A program made the translations under genes and the position numbers. The notes below the pieces were generated by a model, which worked only from the letters and a program-made list of their open reading frames with translations, was not told the DNA's origin and did not search any database. Shown piece by piece: positions 27,212 through 35,438 of a stretch of DNA of 64,000 nucleotides (within the stretch, counting starts at the first letter, position 1; each line of letters begins with the position of its first letter). Origin of the DNA: Kuafuiihalomonas sp050331295 (GTDB lineage: Bacteria; Myxococcota; Kuafuiibacteriia; Kuafuiibacteriales; Kuafuiibacteriaceae); the NCBI GenBank assembly GCA_050331295.1, contig JBHJGZ010000003.1:62001-126000 (forward strand), written 5' to 3'.

Positions 27212-27928
27212 ATGATCAGCTGGATGCGCATCCTGGCCGGGGACGGTCTTCGCGTCTTGCGAGACCAGTTTCTGGTCGCGGCTCTCCTCTACGTGCTGGT
27301 CACCGCCGCTGCGATCGGGTTCTCGCTTTCGCCGCTACGCGATTGGGTCGAGCAACGATACGCGTTTCCGCTAGAGGATCATTACCCGCTGTTCAGCGCC
27401 TACTTCGGCGCGACGCTGGGCGGACTGGCGGTCGGTTCGGTCGGCGGATTCCTCCTCGTGGAATCGAAGGTAGAGAGGGCCTTTGACGTCCTTCGTGTCA
27501 GCCAAATCGGCGTGGGTGCCCACCTGCTCGTGCAGTGCTCGGTCGCCTGGCTGATCGCGAGCCTCCTCATCCTCGTGCTCTCTTTTCTCGTGAGTCCCAC
27601 GCTCCCGGGCACGACCGCATGGATCTTCGGTGCTGTCGTTTCGGCCCTTCTCGCACCGACCACGATGTTGTTCATCGGTGCATTTGCCGAGGACCAGATG
27701 GAGGCCTTTGCGGCCGCGAAACTCGTCGGGCTCATCGGACTGGCTCCGGTCGCGGCCTGGTTCCTTCCGGAGCCCTGGAGCCTCGGGTTGGGTCTTCTTC
27801 CCCACGTTGGCGCCATCTATCCTTGGTGGGGCCTGAGCCTCTGGTGGTGCGTGCCTTCGCTGCTCGCGTTTCTGCTGGCCATCGAGGGTCTCCGACGAAC
27901 GCTGCTTCACCGGATCCTGAGCCGCTAG
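27212..27928 (+). CDS. ABC-2 exporter permease B
   Basis: This 238-residue protein has six predicted helices (about 20-38, 60-80, 102-125, 130-155, 165-182, 205-225). V-E-R-A-F-D-V-L-R-V-S-Q-I between helices 2 and 3 corresponds to the coupling motif of the partner permease. Its ATG directly follows the stop of permease A. Its stop is 2 bp from the stop of the convergent LysR gene. Confidence 0.85.
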   Translation: MISWMRILAGDGLRVLRDQFLVAALLYVLVTAAAIGFSLSPLRDWVEQRYAFPLEDHYPLFSAYFGATLGGLAVGSVGGFLLVESKVERAFDVLRVSQIGVGAHLLVQCSVAWLIASLLILVLSFLVSPTLPGTTAWIFGAVVSALLAPTTMLFIGAFAEDQMEAFAAAKLVGLIGLAPVAAWFLPEPWSLGLGLLPHVGAIYPWWGLSLWWCVPSLLAFLLAIEGLRRTLLHRILSR

Positions 27929-27930
27929 TC

Positions 27931-28815
27931 TCACCAGGGAGGCGGGATCAAGCGCCTCCGAACCAGGGTCAGGAAGGCCCTCACGCGAGGTGCGATCCAT
28001 TCGCGCGACGGATACAAAACCGCGATGACGCCGGCCTTTGAGGCTTCGTACCTCTCCAGGACACGAACGAGCCGACCGGAAGCCAGCGACGGGTTGACGA
28101 GCCAGCCCGGGAGCTGTGCCAATCCCAATCCAGCTTCTGCCGCTTGCCGAGCGAAGTCACCGAAGTCCGTTCGAACACCTCGATAGACGCGAACCGTCCG
28201 CTGGCGACCCCGAAACGTCCACGTGTCGGCTTCACCCACAACGATGGTCCGGTGGTGGAGCAGGTCGCTCGGCTGACTCGGCTCTCCGTGGCGCTCGAGA
28301 TAGCGCGGCGACGCGCACACCATCCGTCGCTCATCGGCGATCTTCAGGACCTGGAGTTCGGAGTCCGCCAAAGGTCCAATCCGCACTGCGAGATCGAGAC
28401 CCGACGACACGAGGTCGAGGACCGTGTCGGTGAGCACCAGCTCGTAGCGAAGGTCAGGATGCTGCTCGGAGAGTTCGTTGAGGATCGGCGCCAGGTAGAG
28501 ACGGGCGAAGGTCGCGGAGGCGGTGAGCCGTAATGTGCCCGCAACCTTGTCCCGAACCCTCGACACGTCCCGCTCCGCTTCTTCTACTCCAGCGATCAGC
28601 TTTCGCGCATGAGGCCGGAGACGCTCCCCCTCCGCCGTCAACGCCACGCTTCGCGTGGAGCGATGGAACAGGCGCGCCCCAAGAGAGCTTTCCAATCGCG
28701 CGATGGACCGCGTGATCGCGCTCGGCGTCTGATTCAGCGTACGGGCGGCCCCACTGAATCCACCTTCACGCCCGACGACTTCGAATGTGATGAGGTCCTC
28801 CATCCGCAGATTCAT
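27931..28815 (-). CDS. LysR-family transcriptional regulator
   Basis: This 294-residue LysR regulator has an N-terminal HTH (about 1-62, M-E-D-L-I-T-F-E-V-V-G-R-E-G-G-F-S-G-A-A). T-P-S-A-I-T-R-S-I-A-R-L-E is the recognition helix, and a periplasmic-binding-like effector domain follows (about 92-290). ATGs at 28815 and 28803 are both possible starts; the first is used because GAGGAA precedes it. It is divergent from the CmcJ/NvfI-type oxygenase with 92 bp between, the usual arrangement of a LysR regulator and its target. Confidence 0.9.
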   Translation of the reverse strand: MNLRMEDLITFEVVGREGGFSGAARTLNQTPSAITRSIARLESSLGARLFHRSTRSVALTAEGERLRPHARKLIAGVEEAERDVSRVRDKVAGTLRLTASATFARLYLAPILNELSEQHPDLRYELVLTDTVLDLVSSGLDLAVRIGPLADSELQVLKIADERRMVCASPRYLERHGEPSQPSDLLHHRTIVVGEADTWTFRGRQRTVRVYRGVRTDFGDFARQAAEAGLGLAQLPGWLVNPSLASGRLVRVLERYEASKAGVIAVLYPSREWIAPRVRAFLTLVRRRLIPPPW

Positions 28816-28907
28816 TTCCTCGATTTTCGCCGAAGTCTTCACCGAATCATATCTATTTTCGAGTGGCTCCTCCGGACGTAAACCATGGACCGAGAGGAGA
28901 GTTCGAG
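28816..28907. promoter_or_regulatory. Divergent promoter region between LysR regulator and oxygenase
   Basis: These 92 bp must contain both promoters. The stretch 28846-28859 is locally A/T-rich, as expected for a promoter core. I cannot identify a convincing T-N11-A LysR box or -35/-10 pairs by eye. GGAG about 9 nt before 28908 is a good ribosome site for the oxygenase. Confidence 0.45.
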
Positions 28908-29768
28908 ATGACCACCGTTCACAGCTTCGACCACATTCATCGCCTCCGAGCTTCGACTCCACGGATGGACGAACTGGAGGCACGGCTTCGCTTTTTGCGA
29001 CCGAACATCACGAGGCCAGTCGTCCACGTCCAAGACATCGCCTCGGGCAAGACCACCGGTCTTCCGCCGGACTGCTACGAGGAACGACGCGTGCCGATCG
29101 ACAACGGAAGGAGCAAGGCCCTCTCGCTGGAGCGGGAGGGCGTGATCCTGATTCCTCATCGCTCCCGCGTCGTGGACTGGTTCGACCCGGAGGAGGTGGA
29201 ATCCGTGTACACCGGTGAAGTGGCCGAGCTGGTGAGGATACAGACCGGAGCAAGAGAGGTTCTGGTTTTCGACAAGACTGTCCGGGCTCAATCACCAGGT
29301 CTTCGAAACGCGATGCAGCTTCGAGAGCCGGTATCCTATGTACACGCCGACTACACCGAAACGTCTGGACCGCAACGGGTTCGAGATCTCTCGGGATTGC
29401 TCGCCGATGAGCGACTGGCTCGACCTTTCGCGTTCTATAATCTGTGGCGTCCACTCAATGGACCCGTGGAATCGCGACCGTTGGCTTACATCGACGCCAG
29501 CTCGCTCAACCCTGACACGCTGGTGGAGACCGACCTCGTCTATACCGACCGGATCGGCCACATCTATAATCAGATCCACGATCCCCAGCATCGCTGGCTC
29601 ACCTTTCCCGGGCAAGACACACGCGAAGTTGCGCTCTTCAAGACCTTTGACAGCCGAAAGCAACGCATCGCTCGGTTCGTGACCCATGGCGCGTTCGAGG
29701 ATCCCGACGCCTCGCCTGCATCCCGTGAGAGGACGAGCCTCGAAGTCCGAACCATCGCGTTCTTCTAG
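28908..29768 (+). CDS. CmcJ/NvfI-family oxygenase-like protein
   Basis: This 286-residue protein carries the features of the CmcJ/NvfI (AsaB-like) family, which includes Fe(II)/2-oxoglutarate enzymes and cephamycin 7-alpha-hydroxylation partners: Y-V-H-A-D-Y-T-E (H and D metal-ligand candidates, about 144-150), R-P-F-A-F-Y-N-L-W-R-P-L near 178-189, W-L-T-F-P-G-Q, E-V-A-L-F-K-T-F-D-S-R, and the C-terminal F-V-T-H-G-A-F-E-D-P followed by E-V-R-T-I-A-F-F. The ATG at 28908 has a good ribosome site. The divergent LysR gene probably controls it. Substrate unknown; no biosynthetic gene cluster surrounds it. Confidence 0.83.
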   Translation: MTTVHSFDHIHRLRASTPRMDELEARLRFLRPNITRPVVHVQDIASGKTTGLPPDCYEERRVPIDNGRSKALSLEREGVILIPHRSRVVDWFDPEEVESVYTGEVAELVRIQTGAREVLVFDKTVRAQSPGLRNAMQLREPVSYVHADYTETSGPQRVRDLSGLLADERLARPFAFYNLWRPLNGPVESRPLAYIDASSLNPDTLVETDLVYTDRIGHIYNQIHDPQHRWLTFPGQDTREVALFKTFDSRKQRIARFVTHGAFEDPDASPASRERTSLEVRTIAFF

Positions 29769-29810
29769 TCTTTGCCCCGTTTCCCGTGATCTGCGGCTCC
29801 CCGCTCCCCG

Positions 29811-29827
29811 AGGCTCGAAACGAGCCT
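29811..29827. terminator. Hairpin between convergent genes (possible bidirectional terminator)
   Basis: AGGCTCG (29811-29817), loop AAA, CGAGCCT (29821-29827) form a perfect 7-bp stem in the gap between the oxygenase and the sigma54 activator, which converge here. The last two bases of the stem lie in the activator's stop codon. No U-run follows on either strand, so termination is inferred from position. Confidence 0.45.
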
Positions 29828-31190
29828 ACTTCTGGCCGTTCTCGAGATCGATTCGATAGCGCTTGAGCCAGCGGTGGATCTGCATCCTCGCCTTTCCCAT
29901 GTCCCGCGCCACTTGGCTGATGTTTCCATGATGGCGCTCCAACAGTTCCACCAGTCGCTGGCGTCGAGCTTCATCCTCTTCGGACAGCGGATGAACGCGC
30001 ATCGGCCTCTCCTCCGACGGAGTGAACCGCCACTTGTCCGCGGCGAGTTTTCCGTCCGGAGCCAGCGTCAAGGCCAAGGTCACCGCCTTTTCCAGCTCCC
30101 GCACATTGTACCGCCAAAGCTGCAGCATCAGTTGTCTCGCCACGGTTCGAGGCAAAACGATCGACGCGGGGTCTCGGCCGCTTCTTCGCACCAGCTCCCG
30201 AAAGAGCCGACCGATGTCTTCTCGACGGTCGCGGAGCGGTGGAATCTCCATGGTAAAGCCGGAGATTCGGGCCATCAGATCCTCTCGGAAACGTCCCGAG
30301 TCCACGAACTGGTTGAGGTCTCGATGGGTGGCCGTCACCAGGCGAAAGTCGACGGGAATCGTCCGGTGACCTCCCACCGGAACCACCGTCCGCTCCTGCA
30401 AGACTCGCAAGAGCTTCACCTGCGCCGCGAGGGGCAGCTCTCCGATTTCGTCCAGGAAGAGCGTCCCGTGATTCGCCGCGCGAACCAGACCTTCCCGGTC
30501 TCGATCCGCTCCACTGAATGCACCCCGCTCTACGCCGAACAATTCCGATTCCACGAGGGCTTCTGGTAGGGCGCCGCAATTGACCGGCACGAAAGCCCCT
30601 TTCCGACCCGACTGCCGATGGACGAGGGATGCAGCCACTTCCTTCCCCACACCGCTTTCGCCGCGCACGGAAACCGGGACATCACTCGCCGCGACTTGGG
30701 CCAGCTGCATCAATTGCCCGGCCCATGGACCATGGAAGGTTCGAAGTTCACCGAGGCCCTGGGGGCCGTCGTCGTCGTGGACCCACGTGGGAGTCCGATC
30801 CCGGAACACGAAGAATGAGTGCCCCAGTTCGATGATGTCGCCGTCCCGAAGGCGTTGAGTGTCCGTCACCGGGATGCCGTTGACCAAGGACCCGTTCTTG
30901 GAACCCAAGTCCTGGAGGGCGAAGCCGCTCGCATCTTTTGCGATTTGCGCGTGATGGCGAGACATCCGGGAGTCCGGGAGGCCCACCTCCAGGGCACAGG
31001 AGTCTCGATGAAGGCGCAGCTGGCCACTCCGACCCCATCGAGACTTGAGGACCGGGTCGAGCCGTACCCGATAAGAAGCGAGGTCCATCCGGTCGGCACA
31101 GAACACGAACACCAAGTGCGGGCGAACCACGCTCCGAGGCCGGATGCCCGAATCGTCGATCAAGGAGAGTGTCTGACTGAGGTCACGCAT
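29826..31190 (-). CDS. FHA-domain sigma54-dependent transcriptional activator
   Basis: This 454-residue protein has an FHA domain (about 35-125; S-R-M-S-R-H-H-A-Q-I and L-G-S-K-N-G-S phosphothreonine-binding loops), an AAA+ domain (about 150-375) with G-E-S-G-V-G-K-E (Walker A), G-T-L-F-L-D-E-I-G-E-L (Walker B) and an arginine finger region, and a Fis-type HTH at the end (N-I-S-Q-V-A-R-D-M-G-K). The sigma54 contact loop reads G-A-F-S-G-A instead of G-A-F-T-G-A. FHA input implies activation by a Ser/Thr kinase; a kinase-TPR gene is divergently adjacent (76 bp). Start ATG 31190; a longer frame would overlap that gene's upstream region. Confidence 0.9.
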   Translation of the reverse strand: MRDLSQTLSLIDDSGIRPRSVVRPHLVFVFCADRMDLASYRVRLDPVLKSRWGRSGQLRLHRDSCALEVGLPDSRMSRHHAQIAKDASGFALQDLGSKNGSLVNGIPVTDTQRLRDGDIIELGHSFFVFRDRTPTWVHDDDGPQGLGELRTFHGPWAGQLMQLAQVAASDVPVSVRGESGVGKEVAASLVHRQSGRKGAFVPVNCGALPEALVESELFGVERGAFSGADRDREGLVRAANHGTLFLDEIGELPLAAQVKLLRVLQERTVVPVGGHRTIPVDFRLVTATHRDLNQFVDSGRFREDLMARISGFTMEIPPLRDRREDIGRLFRELVRRSGRDPASIVLPRTVARQLMLQLWRYNVRELEKAVTLALTLAPDGKLAADKWRFTPSEERPMRVHPLSEEDEARRQRLVELLERHHGNISQVARDMGKARMQIHRWLKRYRIDLENGQK

Positions 31191-31266
31191 GAAGTCGCTT
31201 CCCGGAGTCACAACCCATAGCACACCCCCAATTCATAAGCTGTCTGCCCCACCGCATCAGGGCTTT

Positions 31267-34146
31267 ATGGCCTTCGACAAGACGGGTTGTGGTCACTACT
31301 TTGGAGAGGCTTTGAGTGAGGGGGACGACGGCGGAGACGACACCATCACGAGTCCCCATCGGCCTTCGATCCAAAGGAGCCGACGACGGCCGCCAGCGGC
31401 GACCACCGACCCCGGAACGGAACTGCTCGGTCGGTATGTCCTCCTCGACGCCCTGGGGGAAGGGGGCGGGGGACAGGTGTTTCGTGCGTTTGATCGTCAA
31501 TTGGAGCGTCAAGTTGCCATCAAGCGGCTGAAGGAGAAGACGCCCAGTCGATCCCACAGTTCCGCCATCCGCCTCCGCCGCGAAGCCCAAGCCAATGCCC
31601 TCCTTCAGCACCCCCACGTGGTGTCGGTGTTCGATGTCGGCGAGCAAGACGGCGACGTCTTCATCGCGATGGAGTACGTGGAAGGGACGTCTCTCAAAGA
31701 CTGGCTGAAAGAGCCCAGGAGTCGGCGAGAGATTCTGCAGGTTTTCCTGCAGGCGGGTGAAGGCCTCTTCGCCGCCCACGAGAAAGGCATCATCCACCGA
31801 GACTTCAAGCCGTCCAATGTCTTGGTCGGTCGCGACAACCGAGCACGGGTCGCGGATTTTGGTCTCGCGCGGGCGGCAGGTGATACCTCCACGGACGGTC
31901 CGTCGTCCACACCTGCTCCGACGCTGGTGGACCAAAACCTCACGCGAACCGGGGCGCTCGTCGGAACACCGGCGTACATGGCACCGGAACAGTTTCTGGG
32001 CGGGCCCGTGGATCAACGGTCCGACCAGTTCGCGTTCTGCCTCGCCTTGGCGGAAGCTCTGACCGGAACCGCGGCACCGCGCGGACAGATCACGAACGAA
32101 GGTTGGGCGACATCGCCCGACGCCCTACCCAACTGGATTCGACGTGCGAAGCTTGCAAAGCCCCTGCGCAAAGCCTTGATCCGCGGCCTCGCCGACGAGC
32201 CGGACCAGCGCTTCGCCACCATGCGGCCGATTCTGGACGCCGTCCGAGCAGCCTCATCGGGACGGCGCATCGCGGGTCCCGCCGCGGCCATCGCGGCGGG
32301 GACCGCCGCATTGGTGGCGGCCGGACTCAGACTCTATCCAGGTCCGTGTGCCGCCACGGCATCCGCCTTGTCCGAAGTCTGGAGTCCGGAACGACGGGCC
32401 CAGATTCAGAGACGCCTCGAGATCGCATCTCCCGCTCCCTGGCGATCCGTCTGGTCTTCCTTGGACCGCTATGCTCAGCAGTGGCTGGAGGCCCGAACTC
32501 AGATCTGCGAAGCCACACGGGTCCGAGGCGATCAGTCGGAGAGTCTCATGGACATCCGGATGCAATGCCTCGACCGACGTCGCGAGGGCCTTCGCGTCTT
32601 CCTGGGTCTTCTCGAATCGGGCACCATCGGCAACGCCGCCCGAGCCTCGAACGCCGTTCTGCGCCTCGGGAGCCCGAAACTCTGTACCACCGTGCAGAGC
32701 ATGCGGACCCTTGGACGGTCCTTGAGCCCAGCCGAGGCCGAAAGGGCCCGAGAACTGGAGGCCTTGTTCGCTCAACTCGAGGCGGCGGATGCCGCGGGCC
32801 TGGTCCCGTCTGGTTTGGCCTTGGCTCAGCGGGCGGTGGAGCTGGCCGACGCCATCCGTCGAACCGATTTGCAAACCTCCGCTCACAGATGGAGAGCCAA
32901 GCTCCGGGCGGCGGACGACCAGCGGGCCCAGGCCGTTTCGGACTGGGAGCGGGTGAGCGTCCTCGCCGACGCATCTGCAAACGATGCGGTACGCCTCGAG
33001 AGCTACGTCGAGCTGATACGCCTGGACCCAGGCGTTCCAGAGACCGCTCAAGTCTCCGACGACCACGTCGAGCGAGCTCGAGCCGTTCTGGATCGACTGG
33101 GTGCGGGTCCCCGGTACAAGGCCCTCGTTTTCGGGGCCATGGGAGCCCTAAGTCTCCGGCGCGGTGACTTTCTCGGATGTCAGACCCACGGACAGGTGGC
33201 GATGCGCATGATCAACGAAGCGGAAGACGCGCCCTTGGACGAGCGGCTCGAGCTCTCGGAGGACCTCGCTCGCTGCCTGGAGCGCCAAGGCTCCAGGGTG
33301 CGGGCAGCGGAGGTCGTACGTTCATCCCTCGAGCTGGCGGAGAGGGAGCTTGGCCCGGAGCATCCTCGAATCGCCCGCCTTCTGGTCCAGCTTTCGAGAG
33401 CCCTCGACTTCTCTGGGAATGCGTCCGACGCGGAAAGTACGGCCCGGCGGAGCCTCCGCTTGGCGGCAAGCAGCTTTGGTGCGCAGCACAGTACCACCGC
33501 GCTCGCTCATCAGGCGGTGGCCAACGTGCTCTTCCGAAAGCGCGATTGGGAGGGAGCGCTTCAGCATTATCGCACCGCTCTGGACATCATGTCGGATGTG
33601 TACGGAGAACGAAGCCGGACCGCAGGCGGCCTTCAGTCCACCATCGCCCTGACCCTGGACGAGATGGGCCATCATTCACGAGCTCAAAGCCTCCATGAAG
33701 CCGCGATCGAGACCCTGACCAAGACGGTGGGCCCCGCTCATCCCGAAACCGCGGCGGCGCGGACACGGTATGGATGGTCCCTCTCCAGGCAGGGGCAATG
33801 TCAAGCTGCTCTGCAGCACCATCGCAAGGCCCTCGCAGACCTCAGAAAGTCCGATCCTGAGCACGCTCGGATGTTGGACGTCATCCGAGGGATCGTGGAG
33901 TGCCTCATCAAACTCGGTCGTCCGCAGGACGGGGTCGCGTACATCGAAGAAGGGCTGCAGATCAGCGAACACCGAGACGAAGCACCGTTTTATACCGCGC
34001 AGCTCGAGTATCAAGCCGCCCAGGTGTTTTGGTCCCTCGGGCACCGAGAACGATCCATGACCATGGCGCGTCGCGCCCATCGGCGTCTCTCGGGGTCGGA
34101 TGAGCTTCGAGGAGAAATCGAGGCTTGGTCTTCCGAACGATTTTGA
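31267..34146 (+). CDS. Ser/Thr protein kinase with C-terminal TPR array
   Basis: This is a 959-residue protein. The kinase domain (about 55-330) has L-L-D-A-L-G-E-G-G-G-G-Q-V-F (loop), V-A-I-K-R-L-K, G-I-I-H-R-D-F-K-P-S-N, V-A-D-F-G-L-A-R and P-A-Y-M-A-P-E-Q. One membrane helix follows (about 338-360, A-A-A-I-A-A-G-T-A-A-L-V-A-A-G-L). About 600 residues of TPR/SEL-like repeats then make a protein-binding domain, probably extracytoplasmic if the helix is a true span. The ATG at 31267 is one of two options; an earlier ATG at 31189 lies in the CATG shared with the activator's start. The pairing with an FHA activator suggests a kinase-to-transcription circuit. Confidence 0.9.
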   Translation: MAFDKTGCGHYFGEALSEGDDGGDDTITSPHRPSIQRSRRRPPAATTDPGTELLGRYVLLDALGEGGGGQVFRAFDRQLERQVAIKRLKEKTPSRSHSSAIRLRREAQANALLQHPHVVSVFDVGEQDGDVFIAMEYVEGTSLKDWLKEPRSRREILQVFLQAGEGLFAAHEKGIIHRDFKPSNVLVGRDNRARVADFGLARAAGDTSTDGPSSTPAPTLVDQNLTRTGALVGTPAYMAPEQFLGGPVDQRSDQFAFCLALAEALTGTAAPRGQITNEGWATSPDALPNWIRRAKLAKPLRKALIRGLADEPDQRFATMRPILDAVRAASSGRRIAGPAAAIAAGTAALVAAGLRLYPGPCAATASALSEVWSPERRAQIQRRLEIASPAPWRSVWSSLDRYAQQWLEARTQICEATRVRGDQSESLMDIRMQCLDRRREGLRVFLGLLESGTIGNAARASNAVLRLGSPKLCTTVQSMRTLGRSLSPAEAERARELEALFAQLEAADAAGLVPSGLALAQRAVELADAIRRTDLQTSAHRWRAKLRAADDQRAQAVSDWERVSVLADASANDAVRLESYVELIRLDPGVPETAQVSDDHVERARAVLDRLGAGPRYKALVFGAMGALSLRRGDFLGCQTHGQVAMRMINEAEDAPLDERLELSEDLARCLERQGSRVRAAEVVRSSLELAERELGPEHPRIARLLVQLSRALDFSGNASDAESTARRSLRLAASSFGAQHSTTALAHQAVANVLFRKRDWEGALQHYRTALDIMSDVYGERSRTAGGLQSTIALTLDEMGHHSRAQSLHEAAIETLTKTVGPAHPETAAARTRYGWSLSRQGQCQAALQHHRKALADLRKSDPEHARMLDVIRGIVECLIKLGRPQDGVAYIEEGLQISEHRDEAPFYTAQLEYQAAQVFWSLGHRERSMTMARRAHRRLSGSDELRGEIEAWSSERF

Positions 34147-34179
34147 GGGCTCGAAAGGGCCCTGTGCATGCATCGGGGG

Positions 34180-34208
34180 TTGACTTTGAGAATTATTCTC
34201 AATAATAA
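34180..34208 (+). promoter_or_regulatory. trxB promoter with a Fur-family-like operator as spacer
   Basis: TTGACT (34180-34185, -35) is followed by exactly 17 bp (34186-34202) reading TTGAGAATTATTCTCAA, and then TAATAA (34203-34208, -10). The spacer is a perfect odd-centred palindrome containing a 7-1-7 repeat, TGAGAAT-T-ATTCTCA, very close to Fur/PerR-type boxes (TGATAAT-n-ATTATCA). A repressor bound here would occlude RNA polymerase. The predicted transcript has a leader of about 165 nt before trxB. The block is A/T-rich against a GC-rich background. Confidence 0.75.
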
Positions 34209-34378
34209 CGGGGCTGTGACCAGGCGGCGGGGCTGACTCTTTCCCCGTGACCTCTTCTCTCTTCGCTGATTGCACCTCTGCTCCGCCGCCGGTCGCAATT
34301 TCTCGGGTCGCCGGATGCACCGGCGAATCGCCGTCCGTCGATTGCATCGCCGGCGCAGGACGACTAGCCCCGACCTCC

Positions 34379-35353
34379 ATGGAAAAGACCAAGGTGGTCA
34401 TCATCGGCTCAGGTCCAGCAGGGTATACCGCGGCCCTCTACACCGCGCGCGCCGACCTGAGCCCGGTTCTGATCGAAGGCAGTTTCATTCCGGGGAACGC
34501 CTCCGTGCTTCCGGGTGGTCAGCTCATGATCACCACGGACGTCGAGAACTATCCCGGGTTTCCCGAAGGGATTCTGGGGCCCGACATGATGGAAAAGTTT
34601 CGGCATCAGGCCACCCGCTTCGGAACCGAGATCGTGCACGGGTTCGTCACGAACGTAGATCTTTCGAAACGACCCTTCGCGGTGTCGGTGGAGAACGAGC
34701 CAAAGTACGAGGCCGAATCGCTGATCATCGCCACCGGCGCGGTGGCCAAATTGCTCGAAATCCCCGGGGAGCGAGAACTGATGGGTCACGGCGTGTCGGC
34801 GTGTGCAACCTGTGACGGGGCGTTCTTCAAAGACCGTCATGTCGTCGTCGTGGGTGGTGGCGACACCGCCATGGAGGAATCCTTGTTCCTCACCCGCTTC
34901 GCTTCCAAGGTCACCGTCATCCATCGCCGGGACGCCCTCCGCGCATCGAAGGTGATGGCAGACCGAGCTTTCAAGCATCCGAAGATCGAGTTCATCTGGA
35001 ACACCGTCGTCACCGAGGTGGTCGGCCAGAAGCCCGCCGGTCCCGGTGCCCCGGGCGGCATCGAGGCCGTGAAGCTTCACAACGTCGAGACCGACGAGAA
35101 GAACGAACTGCCTTGCGATGGGTTTTTCGTCGCGATCGGCCACAAACCGAACACCGATCTCTTCGAAGGCCAGCTGGACATGGATTCGGATGGCTACCTC
35201 AAGGTTCTGCCCGGGAGTGCAAAGACGAAGATCGAGGGCGTGTTCGCGTGCGGAGACGTCCAGGACAAGGTGTATCGGCAGGCGGTGACGGCGGCGGGAA
35301 CCGGCTGCATGGCGGCCATCGATTGCGAGCGATTCCTCGATAGCTTGGAGTGA
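34379..35353 (+). CDS. trxB: Thioredoxin reductase TrxB
   Basis: This FAD/NADPH enzyme keeps thioredoxin reduced. It starts M-E-K-T-K-V-V-I-I-G-S-G-P-A-G-Y-T-A-A (FAD motif). The redox pair is in A-C-A-T-C-D-G near 142-146, the NADPH motif is V-V-V-V-G-G-G-D-T-A-M-E-E, and the FAD-closing motif is V-F-A-C-G-D-V-Q-D near 290-298. Length 324 aa is standard. The ATG at 34379 is chosen because the FAD motif follows directly; an in-frame GTG at 34247 would add 44 residues of unlike composition. A palindromic promoter lies 171 bp upstream. No trxA is adjacent. Confidence 0.95.
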   Translation: MEKTKVVIIGSGPAGYTAALYTARADLSPVLIEGSFIPGNASVLPGGQLMITTDVENYPGFPEGILGPDMMEKFRHQATRFGTEIVHGFVTNVDLSKRPFAVSVENEPKYEAESLIIATGAVAKLLEIPGERELMGHGVSACATCDGAFFKDRHVVVVGGGDTAMEESLFLTRFASKVTVIHRRDALRASKVMADRAFKHPKIEFIWNTVVTEVVGQKPAGPGAPGGIEAVKLHNVETDEKNELPCDGFFVAIGHKPNTDLFEGQLDMDSDGYLKVLPGSAKTKIEGVFACGDVQDKVYRQAVTAAGTGCMAAIDCERFLDSLE

Positions 35354-35438
35354 CCGGCTCCAAGTGAAAGTCGCCTTCCGGAAACGGTCGCGCCGCTAGC
35401 GCTTGACGGGTGCCGGGACCGTCGGATGCAAACACAGT

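Noticed and set aside
28816..28907. Possible LysR box made of CGAAAAT direct repeats
   Set aside because: The two copies are not in inverted T-N11-A arrangement and appear by chance in an A/T-rich stretch.
31188..31191. Shared CATG between the sigma54 activator and the kinase-TPR gene
   Set aside because: CATG always gives an ATG on both strands; for this pair the kinase more probably starts at 31267, so the sharing has no special weight.
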